DNA of 64,000 nt from Liolophura sinensis (Eukaryota; Mollusca; Polyplacophora; Chitonida; Chitonidae), in the NCBI RefSeq assembly GCF_032854445.1, contig NW_027018029.1, positions 48,428 to 112,427 of the forward strand. Direction: 5' to 3'. Below, in pieces: positions 45,424 to 58,300 of the stretch; position 1 is the stretch's first letter, and each line of letters begins with the position of its first letter. Position numbers and translations under genes: made by a program. The notes under the pieces are model-generated. The model searched no databases, had not been told where the DNA came from, and was given only the letters and a program-made list of their open reading frames with translations.

Positions 45424-48400
45424 GCCGTTGCTGGGCACGTGATTATGACATCAATGATCATTGAATTGTCGCTACAGCCAAAAGTATTGGTCGGAGAGCA
45501 ACGCGGTTTGCACCATTCGATTTCTCGTCACAAAATACGTCGGATTAGCCTCTTACCAGCAGCACTGGAACAAATTTTCCACTTTTGCATTTTTGCCTGG
45601 TTTTTTGTTAATTGAAATCGGCTACACTGTACTCTGTACAATCGCGACTGGTCATTACTATATTCAACTTTTGACTATAAGTTATGTGCCCTTCGGTAGC
45701 CCAGAAGACCTGAAATCTTTGGGCTAAGCCCATTTAACTCACCCAGCAATTGCCTTACTTCTAAGTGCAAGACAATCTTAAAGTCTTTATCTACGTGTAG
45801 AAAAAGCACACCATTTGTACGTGAAAAACACAAGGTACTTGATACAGTCTGCTGTAAAAAGTACAACTAAACACTGACCCACATTTATAAGGTGCCAAAA
45901 GATGCGGAATTGGGCCAGGCATCGGCAGCTGTTAAAAAATTGCAAATATCCCTGGTTTCCATGGAGTAAGAGCCGTTGCTGTGCACGTGATTATGACATC
46001 AATGATCATTGAATTGTTGCTACAGCCAAAAGTATTGGTCGGAGAGCAACGCGGTTTGCACCATTCGATTTCTCGTCACAAAATACGTCGATTAGCCTCT
46101 TACCAGCAGCACTGGAACAAATTTTCCACTTTTGCATTTTTGCCTGGTTTTTGTTATTTGAAATCGGCTACACTGTACTCTGTACAATCGCGACTGGTCA
46201 TTACTATATTCAACTTTTGACTATAAGTTATGTGCCCTTCGGTAGCCCAGAAGACCTGAAATCTTTGGGCTAAGCCCATTTAATTCACCCAGCAATTGCC
46301 TTACTTCTAAGTGCAAGACAATCTCAATGTCTTTATCTACGTGTAGAAAAAGCACACCATTTGTACGTGAAAAACACAAGGTACTTGATACAGTCTGCTG
46401 TAAAAAGTACAACTGAACACTGACCCACTTCAGTTAGGTGCCAAAAGATGCGGAATTGAGCCAGGCATCGGCAGCTGTTGAAAAATTGCAAATTTCCCTG
46501 GTTTCCATGGAGTAAGAGCCGTTGCTGGGCACGTGATTATGACATCAATGATCATTCAATTGTCGCTACAGCCAAAAGTATTGGTCGGAGAGAAACGCGG
46601 TTTGCACCATTCGATTTCTCGTCACAAAATACGTCGGATTAGCCTCTTACCAGCAGCACTGGAACAGTTTTTCCACTTTTGCATTTTTGCCTGGTCTTTT
46701 TGTTAATTGAAATCGGCTACACTGTACTCTGTACAATCGCGACTGGTCATTACTATATTCAACTTTTGACTATAAGTTATGTGCCCTTCGGTAGCCCAGA
46801 AGACCTGAAATCTTTGGGCCAAGCCCATTTAACTCACACAGCAATTGCCTTACTTTCTTATTTCTAAGTCCAAGACAATCTCAATGTCTTTATCTACGTG
46901 TAGAAAAACCACACCATTTGTACATAAAAAACACAAGGTACTTGATACAGTCTGCTGTAAAAAGTACAACTAAACACTGACCCACATTTATAAGGTGCCA
47001 AAAGATGCGGAATTAAGGCAGGTATTGGCAGCTGTTGAAAAATTGCAAATTTCCCTGGTTTCCATGGAGTAAGAGCCGTTCCTACGCACGTGATTATGAC
47101 ATCAATGATCATTCAATTGTCACTACAGCCAAAAGTATTGGTCGGAGAGCTACGCGGATTGCACCATTCGATTTGTCGTCACAAAATACGTCGGATTAGC
47201 CTCTTACTATTAGCACTCGAACAGTTTTTCCACTTTTGCATTTTTGCCTGGTCTTTTTGTTAATTGAAACCGGCTACACTGTACTCTGTACAATCGCGAC
47301 TGGTCATTACTATATTCAACTTTTGACTATAAGTTATGTGCCCTTCGGTAGCCCAGAAGCCTTGAAATCTTTGGGCCAAGCCCATTTAACTCACCCAGCA
47401 ATTGTCTTATTTCTAAGTCCAAGACAATCTCAATGTCTTTATCTACGTGTAGAAAAACCACACCATTTGTACATAAAAAACACAAGGTACTTGATACAAT
47501 CTGCTGTAAAAAGTACAACTAAACACTGACCCACATGAATAAGGTGCCAAAAGATGCGGAATTGGGCCAGGCATCGGCAGCTGTTAAAAAATTGCAAATA
47601 TCCCTGGTTTCCATGGAGTAAGAGCCGTTGCTGGGCACGTGATTATGACATCAATGATCATTGAATTGTTGCTACAGCCAAAAGTATTGGTCGGAGAGCA
47701 ACGCGGTTTGCACCATTCGATTTCTCGTCACAAAATACGTCGGATTAGCCTCTTACTAGTAGCACTGGAACAGTTTTTCCACTTTTGCATTTTTGCCTGG
47801 TCTTTTTGTTAATTGAAACCGGCTACACTGTACTCTATACAATCGCGACTGGTCATTACTATATTCAACTTTTGACTATAAGTTATGTGCCCTTCGGTAG
47901 CCCAGAAGACCTGAAATCTTTGGGCCAAGCCCATTTAACTCACCCAGCAATTGTCTTATTTCTAAGTCCAAGACAATCTCAATGTCTTTATCTACGTGTA
48001 GAAAAACCACACAATTTGTACATAAAAAACACAAGGTACTTGATACAGTCTGCTGTAAAAATTACAACTAAACACTGACCCACATTTATAAGGTGCCAAA
48101 AGATGCGGAATTGGGCCAGGCATCGGCAGCTGTTAAAAAATTGCAAATATCCCTGGTTTCCATGGAGTAAGAGCCGTTGCTGGGCACGTGATTATGACAT
48201 CAATGATCATTCAATTGTCACTACAGCCAAAAGTATTGGTCGGAGAGCAACGCGGTTTGCACCATTCGATTTCTCGTCACAAAATACGTCGGATTAGCCT
48301 CTTACCAGCAGCACTGGAACAAATTTTTCACTTTTGCATTTTTGCCTGGTTTTTTGTTAATTGAAATCGGCTACACTGTACTCTGTACCATCGCGACTGG

Positions 48401-51400
48401 TCATTACTATATTCAACTTTTGACTATATGTTATGTGCCCTTCGGTAGCCCAGAAGACGTCAAATCTTTGGGCTAAGCCCATTTAATTCACCCAGCAATT
48501 GTCTTACTTCTAAATCCAAGACAATCTCAATGTCTTTATCTACGTGTAGAAAAACCACACCATTTGTACATAAAAAACACAAGGTACTTGATACAGTCTG
48601 CTGTAAAAAGTACAACTGACCACAGACCCACATGAATAAGGTGCCAAAAGATGCTAAATTGAGGCAGGTATTGGCAGCTGTTGAAAAATTGCAAATTTCC
48701 CTGGTTTCCATGGAGTAAGAGCCGTTGCTGTGCACGTGATTATGACATCAATGATCATTGAATTGTTGCTACAGCCAAAAGTATTGGTCGGAGAGCAACG
48801 CGGTTTGCACCATTCGATTTCTCGTCACAAAATACGTCGGATTAGGCTCTTACCAGCAGCACTGGAACAAATTTTCCACTTTTGCATTTTTGCCTGGTTT
48901 TTGTTATTTGAAATCGGCTACACTGTACTCTGTACAATCGCGACTGGTCATTACTATATTCAACTTTTGACTATAAGTTATGTGCCCTTCGGTAGCCCAG
49001 AAGACCTGAAATCTTTGGGCTAAGCCCATTTAATTCACCCAGCAATTGCCTTACTTCTAAGTGCAAGACAATCTCAATGTCTTTATCTACGTGTAGAAAA
49101 AGCACACCATTTGTACGTGAAAAACACAAGGTACTTGATACAGTCTGCTGTAAAAAGTACAACTGAACACTGACCCACTTCAGTTAGGTGCCAAAAGATG
49201 CGGAATTGAGCCAGGCATCGGCAGCTGTTGAAAAATTGCAAATTTCCCTGGTTTCCATGGAGTAAGAGCCGTTGCTGGGCACGTGATTATGACATCAATG
49301 ATCATTCAATTGTCGCTACAGCCAAAAGTATTGGTCGGAGAGAAACGCGGTTTGCACCATTCGATTTCTCGTCACAAAATACGTCGGATTAGCCTCTTAC
49401 CAGCAGCACTGGAACAGTTTTTCCACTTTTGCATTTTTGCCTGGTCTTTTTGTTAATTGAAATCGGCTACACTGTACTCTGTACAATCGCGACTGGTCAT
49501 TACTATATTCAACTTTTGACTATAAGTTATGTGCCCTTCGGTAGCCCAGAAGACCTGAAATCTTTGGGCCAAGCCCATTTAACTCACCCAGCAATTGCCT
49601 TACTTTCTTATTTCTAAGTCCAAGACAATCTCAATGTCTTTATCTACGTGTAGAAAAACCACACCATTTGTACATAAAAAACACGAGGTACTTGATACAA
49701 TCTGCTGTAAAAAGTACAACTAAACACTGACCCACATTTGTAAGGTGCCAAAAGATGCGGAATTAAGGCAGGCATTGGCAGCTGTTGAAAAATTGCAAAT
49801 TTCCCTGGTTTCCATGGAGTAAGAGCCGTTCCTACGCACGTGATTATGACATCAATGATCATTCAATTGTCACTACAGCCAAAAGTATTGGTCGGAGAGC
49901 AACGCGGATTGCACCATTCGATTTGTCGTCACAAAATACGTCGGATTAGCCTCTTACTATTAGCACTGGAACAGTTTTTCCACTTTTGCATTTTTGCCTG
50001 GTCTTTTTGTTAATTGAAACCGGCTACACTGTACTCTGTACAATCGCGACTGGTCATTACTATATTCAACTTTTGACTATAAGTTATGTGCCCTTCGGTA
50101 GCCCAGAAGCCTTGAAATCTTTGGGCCAAGCCCATTTAACTCACCCAGCAATTGTCTTATTTCTAAGTCCAAGACAATCTCAATGTCTTTATCTACGTGT
50201 AGAAAAACCACACCATTTGTACATAAAAAACACAAGGTACTTGATACAATCTGCTGTAAAAAGTACAACTAAACACTGACCCACATGAATAAGGTGCCAA
50301 AAGATGCGGAATTGGGCCAGGCATCGGCAGCTGTTAAAAAATTGCAAATATCCCTGGTTTCCATGGAGTAAGAGCCGTTGCTGGGCACGTGATTATGACA
50401 TCAATGATCATTGAATTGTTGATACAGCCAAAAGTATTGGTCGGAGAGCAACGCGGTTTGCACCATTCGATTTCTCGTCACAAAATACGTCGGATTAGCC
50501 TCTTACCAGCAGCACTGGAACAAATTTTCCACTTTTGCATTTTTGCCTGGTTTTTTGTTAATTGAAATCGGCTACACTGTACTCTGTACCATCGCGACTG
50601 GTCATTACTATATTCAACTTTTGACTATATGTTATGTGCCCTTCGGTAGCCCAGAAGACGTCAAATCTTTGGGCTAAGCCCACTTAATTCACCCAGCAAT
50701 TGTCTTACTTCTAAATCCAAGACAATCTCAATGTCTTTATCTACGTGTAGAAAAACCACACCATTTGTACATAAAAAACACAAGGTACTTGATACAGTCT
50801 GCTGTAAAAAGTACAACTGACCACAGATCCACATGAATAAGGTGCCAAAAGATGCGGAATTGAGGCAGGTATTGGCAGCTGTTGAAAAATTGCAAATTTC
50901 CCTGGTTTCCATGGAGTAAGAGCCGTTTCTACGCACGTGATTATGACATCAATGATCATTCAATTGTCACTACAGCCAAAAGTATTGGTCGGAGAGCAAC
51001 GCGGATTGCACCATTCGATTTCTCGTCACAAAATACGTCGGATTAGCCTCTTACTAGTAGCACTGGAACAGTTTTTCCACTTTTGCATTTTTGCCTGGTC
51101 TTTTTGTTAATTGAAACCGGCTACACTGTACTCTATACAATCGCGACTGGTCATTACTATATTCAACTTTTGACTATAAGTTATGTGCCCTTTGGTAGCC
51201 CAGAAGACCTGAAATCTTTGGGCCAAGCCCATTTAACTCACCCAGCAATTGTCTTATTTCTAAGTCCAAGACAATCTCAATGTCTTTATCTACGTGTAGA
51301 AAAACCACACAATTTGTACATAAAAAACACAAGGTACTTGATACAGTCTGCTGTAAAAATTACAACTAAACACTGACCCACATTTATAAGGTGCCAAAAG

Positions 51401-51950
51401 ATGCGGAATTGGGCCAGGCATCGGCAGCTGTTAAAAAATTGCAAATATCCCTGGTTTCCATGGAGTAAGAGCCGTTGCTGGGCACGTGATTATGACATCA
51501 ATGATCATTCAATTGTCGCTTCAGCCAAAAGTATTGGTCGGAGAGCAACGCGGTTTGCACCATTCGATTTCTCGTCACAAAATACGTCGGATTAGCCTGT
51601 TACCAGCAGCACTGGAACAAATTTTCCACTTTTGCATTTTTGCCTGGTTTTTTGTTAATTGAAATCGGCTACACTGTACTCTGTACAATCGCGACTGGTC
51701 ATTACTATATTCAACTTTTGACTATATGTTATGTGCCCTTCGGTAGCCCAGAAGACGTCAAATCTTTGGGCTAAGCCATTTAATTCACCCAGCAATTGTC
51801 TTACTTCTAAATCCAAGACAATCTCAATGTCTTTATCTACGTGTAGAAAAACCACACCATTTGTACATAAAAAACACAAGGTACTTGATACAGTCTGCTG
51901 TAAAAAAGTACAACTGACCACAGACCCACATGAATAAGGTGCCAAAGATG
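45424..51950. repeat. 5-monomer HOR region (offset 2,750 bp) with 4- and 6-monomer relatives
   Basis: Anchors 45,972, 46,518, 47,075 and 47,624 repeat at 48,721, 49,268, 49,825 and 50,374 (offsets 2,749-2,750). The shared stretch runs about 45,960-47,745 and 48,710-50,495. Beyond it, 48,173 pairs with 51,471 at 3,298 bp (6 monomers), and the segment before 48,721 pairs with that before 50,922 at 2,201 bp (4 monomers). Markers include AAAAAGCACACC, CCATTCGATTTGTCG, TTACTATTAGCAC and GAAGCCTTGAAATC. Overlapping offsets show successive exchanges of different register. Confidence 0.75.
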
Positions 51951-54900
51951 CGGAATTGAGGCAGGTATTGGCAGCTGTTGAAAAATTGCAAATTTCCCTG
52001 GTTTCCATGGAGTAAGAGCCGTTGCTGGGCACGTGATTATGACATCAATGATCATTGAATTGTTGCTACAGCCAAAAGTATTGGTCGGAGAGCAACGCGG
52101 TTTGCACCATTCGATTTCTCGTCACAAAATACGTCGGATTAGGCTCTTACCAGCAGCACTGGAACAAATTTTCCACTTTTGCATTTTTGCCTGGTTTTTT
52201 GTTAATTGAAATCGGCTACACTGTACTCTGTACCATCGCGACTGGTCATTACTATATTCAACTTTTGACTATAAGTTATGTGCCCTTCGGTAGCCCAGAA
52301 GACCTGAAATCTTTGGGCCAAGCCCATTTAACTCACCCAGCAATTGTCTTACTTCTAAGTCCAAGACAATCTCAATGTCTTTATCTACGTGTAGAAAAAC
52401 CAGACCATTTGTACATAAAAAACACAAGGTACTTGATACAATCTGCTGTAAAAAGTACAACTAAACACTGACCCACATTTATAAGGTGCCAAAAGATGCG
52501 GAATTGGGCCAGGCATCGGCAGCTGTTAAAAAAATTGCAAATATCCCTGGTTTCCATGGAGTAAGAGCCGTTGCTGTGCACGTGATTATGACATCAATGA
52601 TCATTGAATTGTCGCTACAGCCAAAAGTATTGGTCGGAGAGCAACGCGGTTTGCACCATTGGATTTCTCGTCACAAAATACGTCGGATTAGCTTCTTACC
52701 AGCAGCACTGGAACAGTTTTTTCACTTTTGCATTTTTGCCTGGTCTTTTTGTTAATTGAAATCGGCTACACTGTACTCTGTACAATCGCGACTGGTCATT
52801 ACTATATTCAACTTTTGACTACATGTTATGTGCCCTTCGGTAGCCCAGAAGACCTGAAATCTTTGGGCTAAGCCCATTTAACTCACCCAGCAATTGCCTT
52901 ACTTCTAAGTGCAAGACAATCTCAATGTCTTTATCTACGTGTAGAAAAACCACACCATATGTACATGAAAAACACAAGGTACTTGATACAGTCTGCTGTA
53001 AAAAGTACAACTGAACACTGACCCACTTCAGTAAGATGAAAAAAGATGCGGAATTGAGCCAGGCATCGGCAGCTGTAGAAAAATTGCAAATTTCCCTGGA
53101 TTCCATGGAGTAAGAGCCGTTGCTACGCACGTGATTATGACATAAATGATCATTGAATTGTCGCTACAGCCAAAAGTATTGGTCGGAGAGCAACGCGGAT
53201 TGCACCATTCGATTTCTCGTCACAAAATACGTCGGATTAGCCTCTTACCAGCAGCACTGGAACAGTTTTTCCACTTTTGCATTTTTGCCTGGTCTCTTTG
53301 TTAATTGAAACCGGCTACACTGTACTCTGTACAATCGCGACTGGTCATTACTATATTCAACTTTTGACTATAAGTTATGTGCCCTTCGGTAGCCCAGAAG
53401 ACCTGAAATCTTTGGGCCAAGCCCATTTAACTCACTCAGCAATTGTCTTACTTCTAAGTGCAAGACAATCTCAATGTCTTTATCTACGTGTAGAAAAACC
53501 ACACCATTTGTACATAAAAAACACAAGGTACTTGATACAGTCTGCTGTAAAAATTACAACTAAACACTGACCCACATTTATAAGGTGCCAAAAGATGCGG
53601 AATTGGGCCAGGCATCGGCAGCTGTTAAAAAATTGCAAATATCCCTGGTTTCCATGGAGTAAGAGCCGTTGCTGTGCACGTGATTATGACATCAATGATC
53701 ATTGAACTGTCGCTACAGCCAAAAGTATTGGTCGGAGAGCAACGCGGTTTGCACCATTCGATTTCTCGTCACAAAATACGTCGGATTAGCCTCTTACCAG
53801 CAGCACTGGAACAAGTTTTCCACCTTTTGCATTTTTGCCTGGTTTTTTGTTAATTGAAATCGGCTACACTGTACTCTGTACAATCGCGACTGGTCATTAC
53901 TATATTCAACTTTTGACTATAAGTTATGTGCCCTTCGGTAGCCCAGAAGACCTGAAATCTTTGGGCTAAGCCCATTTAACTCACCCAGCAATTGCCTTAT
54001 TTCTAAGTCCAAGACAGTCTCAATGTCTTTATCTACGTGTAGAAAAACCAGACCATTTGTACATAAAAAACACAAGGTACTTGATACAATCTGCTGTAAA
54101 AAGTACAACTAAACACTGACCCACATTTATAAGGTGCCAAAAGATGCGGAATTGGGCCAGGCATCGGCAGCTGTTAAAAAAATTGCAAATATCCCTGGTT
54201 TCCATGGAGTAAGAGCCGTTGCTGTGCACGTGATTATGACATCAATGATCATTGAATTGTCGCTACAGCCAAAAGTATTGGTCGGAGAGCAACGCGGTTT
54301 GCACCATTCGATTTCTCGTCACAAAATACGTCGGATTAGCCTCTTACCAGCAGCACTGGAACAGTTTTTCCACTTTTGCATTTTTGCCTGGTCTTTTTGT
54401 TAATTGAAATCGGCTACACTGTACTCTGTACAATCGCGACTGGTCATTACTATATTCAACTTTTGACTATATGTTATGTGCCCTTCGGTAGCCCAGAAGA
54501 CCTCAAATCTTTGGGCTAAGCCCATTTAACTCACCCAGCAATTGCCTTACTTCTAAGTGCAAGACAATCTCAATGTCTTTATCTACGTGTAGAAAAACCA
54601 CACCATATGTACATGAAAAACACAAGGTACTTGATACAGTCTGCTGTAAAAAGTACAACTGAACACTGACCCACTTCAGTAAGATGAAAAAAGATGCGGA
54701 ATTGAGCCAGGCATCGGCAGCTGTAGAAAAATTGCAAATTTCCCTGGATTCCATGGAGTAAGAGCCGTTGCTACGCACGTGATTATGACATAAATGATCA
54801 TTGAATTGTCGCTACAGCCAAAAGTATTGGTCGGAGAGCAACGCGGATTGCACCATTCGATTTCTCGTCACAAAATACGTCGGATTAGCCTCTTACCAGC

Positions 54901-55312
54901 AGCACTGGAACAGTTTTTCCACTTTTGCATTTTTGCCTGGTCTTTTTGTTAATTGAAACCGGCTACACTGTACTCTGTACAATCGCGACTGGTCATTACT
55001 ATATTCAACTTTTGACTATAAGTTATGTGCCCTTCGGTAGCCCAGAAGACCTGAAATCTTTGGGCCAAGCCCATTTAACCCACTCAGCAATTGTCTTACT
55101 TCTAAGTCCAAGACAATCTCAATGTCTTTATCTACGTGTAGAAAAACCACACCATTTGTACATAAAAAACACAAGGTACTTGATACAGTCTGCTGTAAAA
55201 AGTACAACTAAACACTGACCCACATTTATAAGGTGCCAAAAGATGCGGAATTGGGCCAGGCATCGGCAGCTGTTAAAAAATTGCAAATATCCCTGGTTTC
55301 CATGGAGTAAGA
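51951..55312. repeat. 3-monomer HOR region (offset 1,648 bp)
   Basis: Anchors 52,567 and 53,116 repeat at 54,215 and 54,764 (1,648 bp each); the shared stretch is about 52,370-53,660 and 54,020-55,310. Markers are CATATGTACATGAAAAAC, CAGCTGTAGAAAAATTGC, CCTGGATTCCATGG and AGTAAGATGAAAAAAGATG. The same marker set returns once more near 57,360-57,520, 2,754 bp (5 monomers) after its second occurrence. Confidence 0.78.
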
Positions 55313-58300
55313 GCCGTTGCTGGGCACGTGATTATGACATCAATGACCATTCAATTGTCGCTACAGCCAAAAGTATTGGTCGGAGAGCAACGCGGTTTGC
55401 ACCATTCGATTTCTCGTCACAAAATACGTCGGATTAGCTTCTTACCAGCAGCATTGGAACAAATTTTCCACCTTTTGCATCTTTGCCTTGTCTTTTTGTT
55501 AATTGAAATCGGCTACACTGTACTCTGTACAATCGCGACTGGTCATTACTATATTCAACTTTTGACTATAAGTTATGTGCCCTTCGGTAGCCCAGAAGAC
55601 CTCAAATCTTTGGGCCAAGCCCTTTTAACTCACCTAGCAATTGTCTTACTTCTAAGTGCAAGACAATCTCAATGTCTTTATCTACGTGTAGAAAAACCAG
55701 ACCATTTGTACATAAAAAACACAAGGTACTTGATACAGTCTGCTGTAAAAAGTACAACTGAACACTGACCCACTTCAGTAAGGTGCCAAAAGATGCGGAA
55801 TTGGGCTAGGCGTCGGCAGCTGTTGAAAAATTGCAAATTTCCCTGGTTTCCATGGAGTAAGAGCCGTTGCTGGGCACGTGATTATGACATCAATGATCAT
55901 TCAATTGTCGCTACAGCCAAAAGTAATAGTCGGAGAGCAACGCGGTTTGCACCATTCGATTTCTCGTCACAAAATACGTCGGATTAGCCTCTTACCAGCA
56001 GCACTGGAACAAATTTTCCACCTTTTGCATTTTTGCCTGGTTTTTTGTTATTTGAAATCGGCTACACTGTACTCTGTACAATCGCGACTGGTCATTACTA
56101 TATTCAACTTTTGACTATAAGTTATGTGCCCTTCGGTAGTACAGAAAACCTGAAATCTTTGGGCTAAGCCCATTTAACTCACCCAGCAATTGCCTTACTT
56201 TCTTATTTCTAAGTCCAAGACAATCTCAATGTCTTTATCTACGTGTAGAAAAACCACACCATTTGTACATAAAAAACACAAGGTACTTGATACAGTCTGC
56301 TGTAAAAAGTACAACTAAACACTGACCCACATTTATAAGGTGCCAAAAGATGCGGAATTGAGCCAGGCATCGGCAGCTGTTGAAAAATTGCAAATTTCCC
56401 TGGTTTCCATGGAGTAAGAGCCGTTGTTGGGCACGTGATTATGACATCAATGATCATTCAATTGTCGCTACAGCCAAAAGTATTGGTCGGAGAGAAACGC
56501 GGTTTGCACCATTCGATTTCTCGTCACAAAATACGTCGGATTAGCCTCTTACCAGCAGCACTGGAACAGTTTTTCTACTTTTGCATTTTTGCCTGGTCTT
56601 TTTGTTAAATGAAATCGGCTACACTGTACTCTGTACAATCGCGACTGGTCATTACTATATTCAACTTTTGATTATAAATTATGTACCCTTCGGTAGCCCA
56701 GAAGACCTCAAATCTTTGGGCTAAGCCCATTTAACTCACCCAGCAATTACCTTACTTCTAAGTGCAAGACAATCTCAATGTCTTTATCTACGTGTAGAAA
56801 AAGCACACCATTTGTACGTGAAAAACACAAGGTACTTGATACAGTCTGCTGTAAAAAGTACAACTAAACACTGACCCACTTCAGTAAGGTGCCAAAAGAT
56901 GCGGAATTGAGCCAGGCATCGGCAGCTGTTGAAAAATTGCAAATTTCCCTGGTTTCCATGGAGTAAGAGCCGTTGCTGGGCACGTGATTATGACATAAAT
57001 GATCATTCAATTGTCACTACAGCCAAAAGTATTGGTCCGAGAGTAACGCGGTTTGCACCATTCGATTTCTCGTCACAAAATACGTCGGATTAGCCTCATA
57101 CCAGCAGCACTGGAACAGTTTTTCCAATTTTGCAGTTTTGCCTGGTCTTTTTGTTAATTGAAATCGGCTACACTGTACTCTGTACAATCGCGACTGGTCA
57201 TTACTATATTCAACTTTTGACCATAAGTTATGTGCCTTTCGGTAGCCCAGAAGACCTGAAATCTTTGGGCTAAGCCCATTTAACTCACCCAGCAATTGCC
57301 TTACTTCTAAGTGCAAGACAATCTCAATGTCTTTATCTACGTGTAGAAAAACCACACCATATGTACATGAAAAACACAAGGTACTTGATACAGTCTGCTG
57401 TAAAAAGTACAACTGAACACTGACCCACTTCAGTAAGATGAAAAAAAATGCGGAATTGAGCCAGGCATCGGCAGCTGTAGAAAAATTGCAAATTTCCCTG
57501 GATTCCATGGAGTAAGAGCCGTTGCTACGCACGTGATTATGATATAAATGATCATTGAATTGTCGCTACAGCCAAAAGTATTGGTCGGAGAGCAACGCGG
57601 ATTGCACCATTCGATTTCTCGTCACAAAATACGTCGGATTAGCCTCTTACTAGTTGCACTGGAACAGTTTTTCCACTTTTGCATTTTTGCCTGGTCTTTT
57701 TGTTAATTGAAACCGGCTACACTGTACTCTGTACAATCGCGACTGGTCATTACTATATTCAACTTTTGACTATAAGTTATGTGCCCTTCGGTAGCCCAGA
57801 AGACCTGAAATCTTTGGGCCAGGCCCATTTAACTCACCCAGCAATTGTCTTACTTCTAAGTCCAAGACAATCTCAATGTCTTTATCTACGTGTAGAAAAA
57901 CCACACCATTTGTACATAAAAAACACAAGGTACTTGATACAGTCTGCTGTAAAAAGTACAACTAAACACTGACCCACATTTATAAGGTGCCAAAAGATGC
58001 GGAATTGGGCCAGGCATCGGCAGCTGTTAAAAAATTGCAAATATCCCTGGTTTCCATGGAGTAAGAGCCGTTGCTGGGCACGTGATTATGACATCAATGA
58101 TCATTGAATTGTCGCTACAGCCATAAGTATTGGTCGGAGAGCAACGCGGTTTGCACCATTCGATTTCTCGTCACAAAATACGTCGGATTAGCCTCTTACC
58201 AGCAGCACTGGAACAAATTTTCCACCTTTTGCATCTTTGCCTGGTTTTTTGTTAATTGAAATCGGCTACACTGTACTCTGTACAATCGCGACTGGTCATT

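Noticed and set aside
57017-57532. 171-codon open frame on the minus strand, the longest in the window
   Set aside because: It spans most of one monomer; the same frame in neighbouring monomers is broken, and overlapping frames exist on the other strand. No known domain was recognised. It is a chance frame in satellite DNA.
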